Part shown: in pieces, positions 6,557 to 7,130 of the stretch | Layout: every line of letters begins with the position of its first letter | Numbering within the stretch: the first letter of the stretch is position 1 | NCBI GenBank assembly: GCA_958445555.1 | Contig: CAUCSW010000031.1 | Span: 1-7,130, forward strand | Direction: 5' to 3' | Length of the DNA stretch: 7,130 nt | From: an uncultured Clostridia bacterium | Lineage (GTDB): Bacteria > Bacillota > Clostridia > Oscillospirales > Acutalibacteraceae | The notes under the pieces: model-generated | The model's input: the letters and a program-made list of their open reading frames with translations, nothing else | What the model was told of the DNA's origin: nothing | Databases searched by the model: none | Translations under genes and position numbers: made by a program

Positions 6557-6895
6557 ATGAAACTTAAAAGATCCGATATCATCATTCCCGCCGCACTTCT
6601 GTTGCTCGGCGCCGCTTCGGCGATTGTTATCGCATTATTGCCGTTTGAGCACGGTGCGTATGTGACTGTCAGTGTCAACGGCGATGAATACGGAAGCTAT
6701 TCACTGTTTGAAGACCGAACGGTCGAGATAAAAACACCGGACGGTATCAATGTCCTTGTGATAGAAGGCGGTGCCGCCCGCATTTCCGAAGCCGATTGCT
6801 CAAATAAAATATGTGTCGCTCATGCACCTATATCGAAAACGGGCGAGACGGTGGTCTGCCTTCCGCACGGAATGATAGCGGAGGTGCGCCGATGA
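6557..6895 (+). CDS. NusG domain II-containing protein (small, membrane-anchored)
   Basis: A 112-residue protein with one N-terminal hydrophobic segment (about 8-28), then an outside beta-rich domain. Family marks are a VNGDEYGSYSL strand (40-50), the ADCSNKICV motif (C81, C86) and VVCLPHG (C101), the pattern of the stand-alone NusG domain II (DUF1312-like) family of Firmicutes. It is not the transcription factor NusG: it lacks the NGN domain and has a membrane anchor. The cysteines suggest redox or metal chemistry, but that is inference. ATG 6557 is preferred to GTG 6539 because GAGGAG (6541-6546) lies 10 nt upstream of it. Its stop overlaps the next start as ATGA (6892-6895). The pairing with a Gx transporter gene is a recurring clostridial arrangement to my knowledge, which supports both calls. 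Confidence 0.85.
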   Translation: MKLKRSDIIIPAALLLLGAASAIVIALLPFEHGAYVTVSVNGDEYGSYSLFEDRTVEIKTPDGINVLVIEGGAARISEADCSNKICVAHAPISKTGETVVCLPHGMIAEVRR

Positions 6896-7130
6896 GAACA
6901 GAAAGAAATGCCTCGACGACGGTCAAAAGGATAGCCTTCGACGGACTGTTTGCAGCGCTGGCGCTCGTGCTCGGATATCTTGAACACCTGATCCCGATCC
7001 TACCCGCCGTTCCCGGTATTAAACCGGGACTCGCGAATGCACTGCTCCTTTTGCTGATAATAAACGGCAGAATAGCGGATGCCGCGGCAATAAACGCCGC
7101 AAGGATCGTTGTGACGATGTTCACATTCGG
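6892..7130 (+). CDS. Gx transporter / heptaprenyl diphosphate synthase component I family, 3' partial
   Basis: The first 79 residues of a membrane protein cut by the window end. After a short basic N-terminus come a hydrophobic helix (about 14-30), the Y-L-E-x-L-I-P turn (29-35) and PGIKPGLANALLLLLI (41-56), the hallmark start of the Gx transporter / heptaprenyl diphosphate synthase component I family (pfam07456-like). A third segment with INAARIVVT begins near 68. GGAGG (6880-6884) sits 7 nt before ATG 6892, and the 4-nt ATGA overlap indicates coupling with the NusG-domain-II gene. The family name is misleading: members look like small integral membrane transporters of the ECF-S type, and their substrate is not settled. 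A polyprenyl synthetase gene often follows in relatives. That cannot be seen here. Confidence 0.88.
   Translation, partial: MRTERNASTTVKRIAFDGLFAALALVLGYLEHLIPILPAVPGIKPGLANALLLLLIINGRIADAAAINAARIVVTMFTF

Noticed and set aside
6286..6678. 130-codon minus-strand ORF across the gene-free stretch
   Set aside because: It runs through the inverted-repeat element and into the NusG-II gene, has low-complexity Arg/Ala/Ser content, and no family resemblance. Most likely a by-product of GC-rich palindromes.

Overview
The window looks like a chromosomal segment of an anaerobic Clostridia member, probably in the Oscillospirales/Ruminococcaceae neighbourhood. This is inferred from gene content and order, not from a search. 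The main clues are the fused IspH-ribosomal protein S1 gene, the order flavoprotein - cmk - plsC - ispH/rpsA, the Gram-positive style Shine-Dalgarno sites, and the NusG-domain-II / Gx-transporter pair at the right edge. All genes are on the + strand.

Left part (1-4434) is a housekeeping cluster. It holds the C-terminal five-sixths of an HI0933/BaiN-type flavoprotein, cytidylate kinase (Cmk), a PlsC-type 1-acylglycerol-3-phosphate acyltransferase, and one long ORF. That ORF joins IspH (last step of the MEP isoprenoid pathway, three Fe-S cysteines intact) to a four-domain S1 protein. From cmk onward the genes are almost gapless: 5 nt between cmk and plsC, and a 1-nt TGATG overlap into ispH. Together they link CMP recycling, phosphatidic acid synthesis, isoprenoid precursor supply and translation. 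The S1 half has its own near-perfect Shine-Dalgarno sequence and ATG at the domain junction, so free S1 may be made as well as the fusion.

Middle part (4435-6241): a 164-nt gap holds five consecutive stem-loops. It is followed by two membrane protein genes that overlap by 1 nt. The first is unrecognised, with about four membrane segments and a roughly 50-residue outside or inside loop. The second is a DUF624/YesL-like membrane protein with a long acidic tail. A strong hairpin follows the second gene.

Right part (6242-7130): a gene-free stretch of 315 nt carries a roughly 200-nt GC-rich inverted-repeat element. Its arms nest into a near-perfect four-way cloverleaf, and I judge it the most unusual thing in the window. 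It is followed by a small NusG-domain-II protein with one membrane anchor and three conserved-looking cysteines. The start of a Gx transporter / heptaprenyl diphosphate synthase component I family protein overlaps it by 4 nt and runs off the window.
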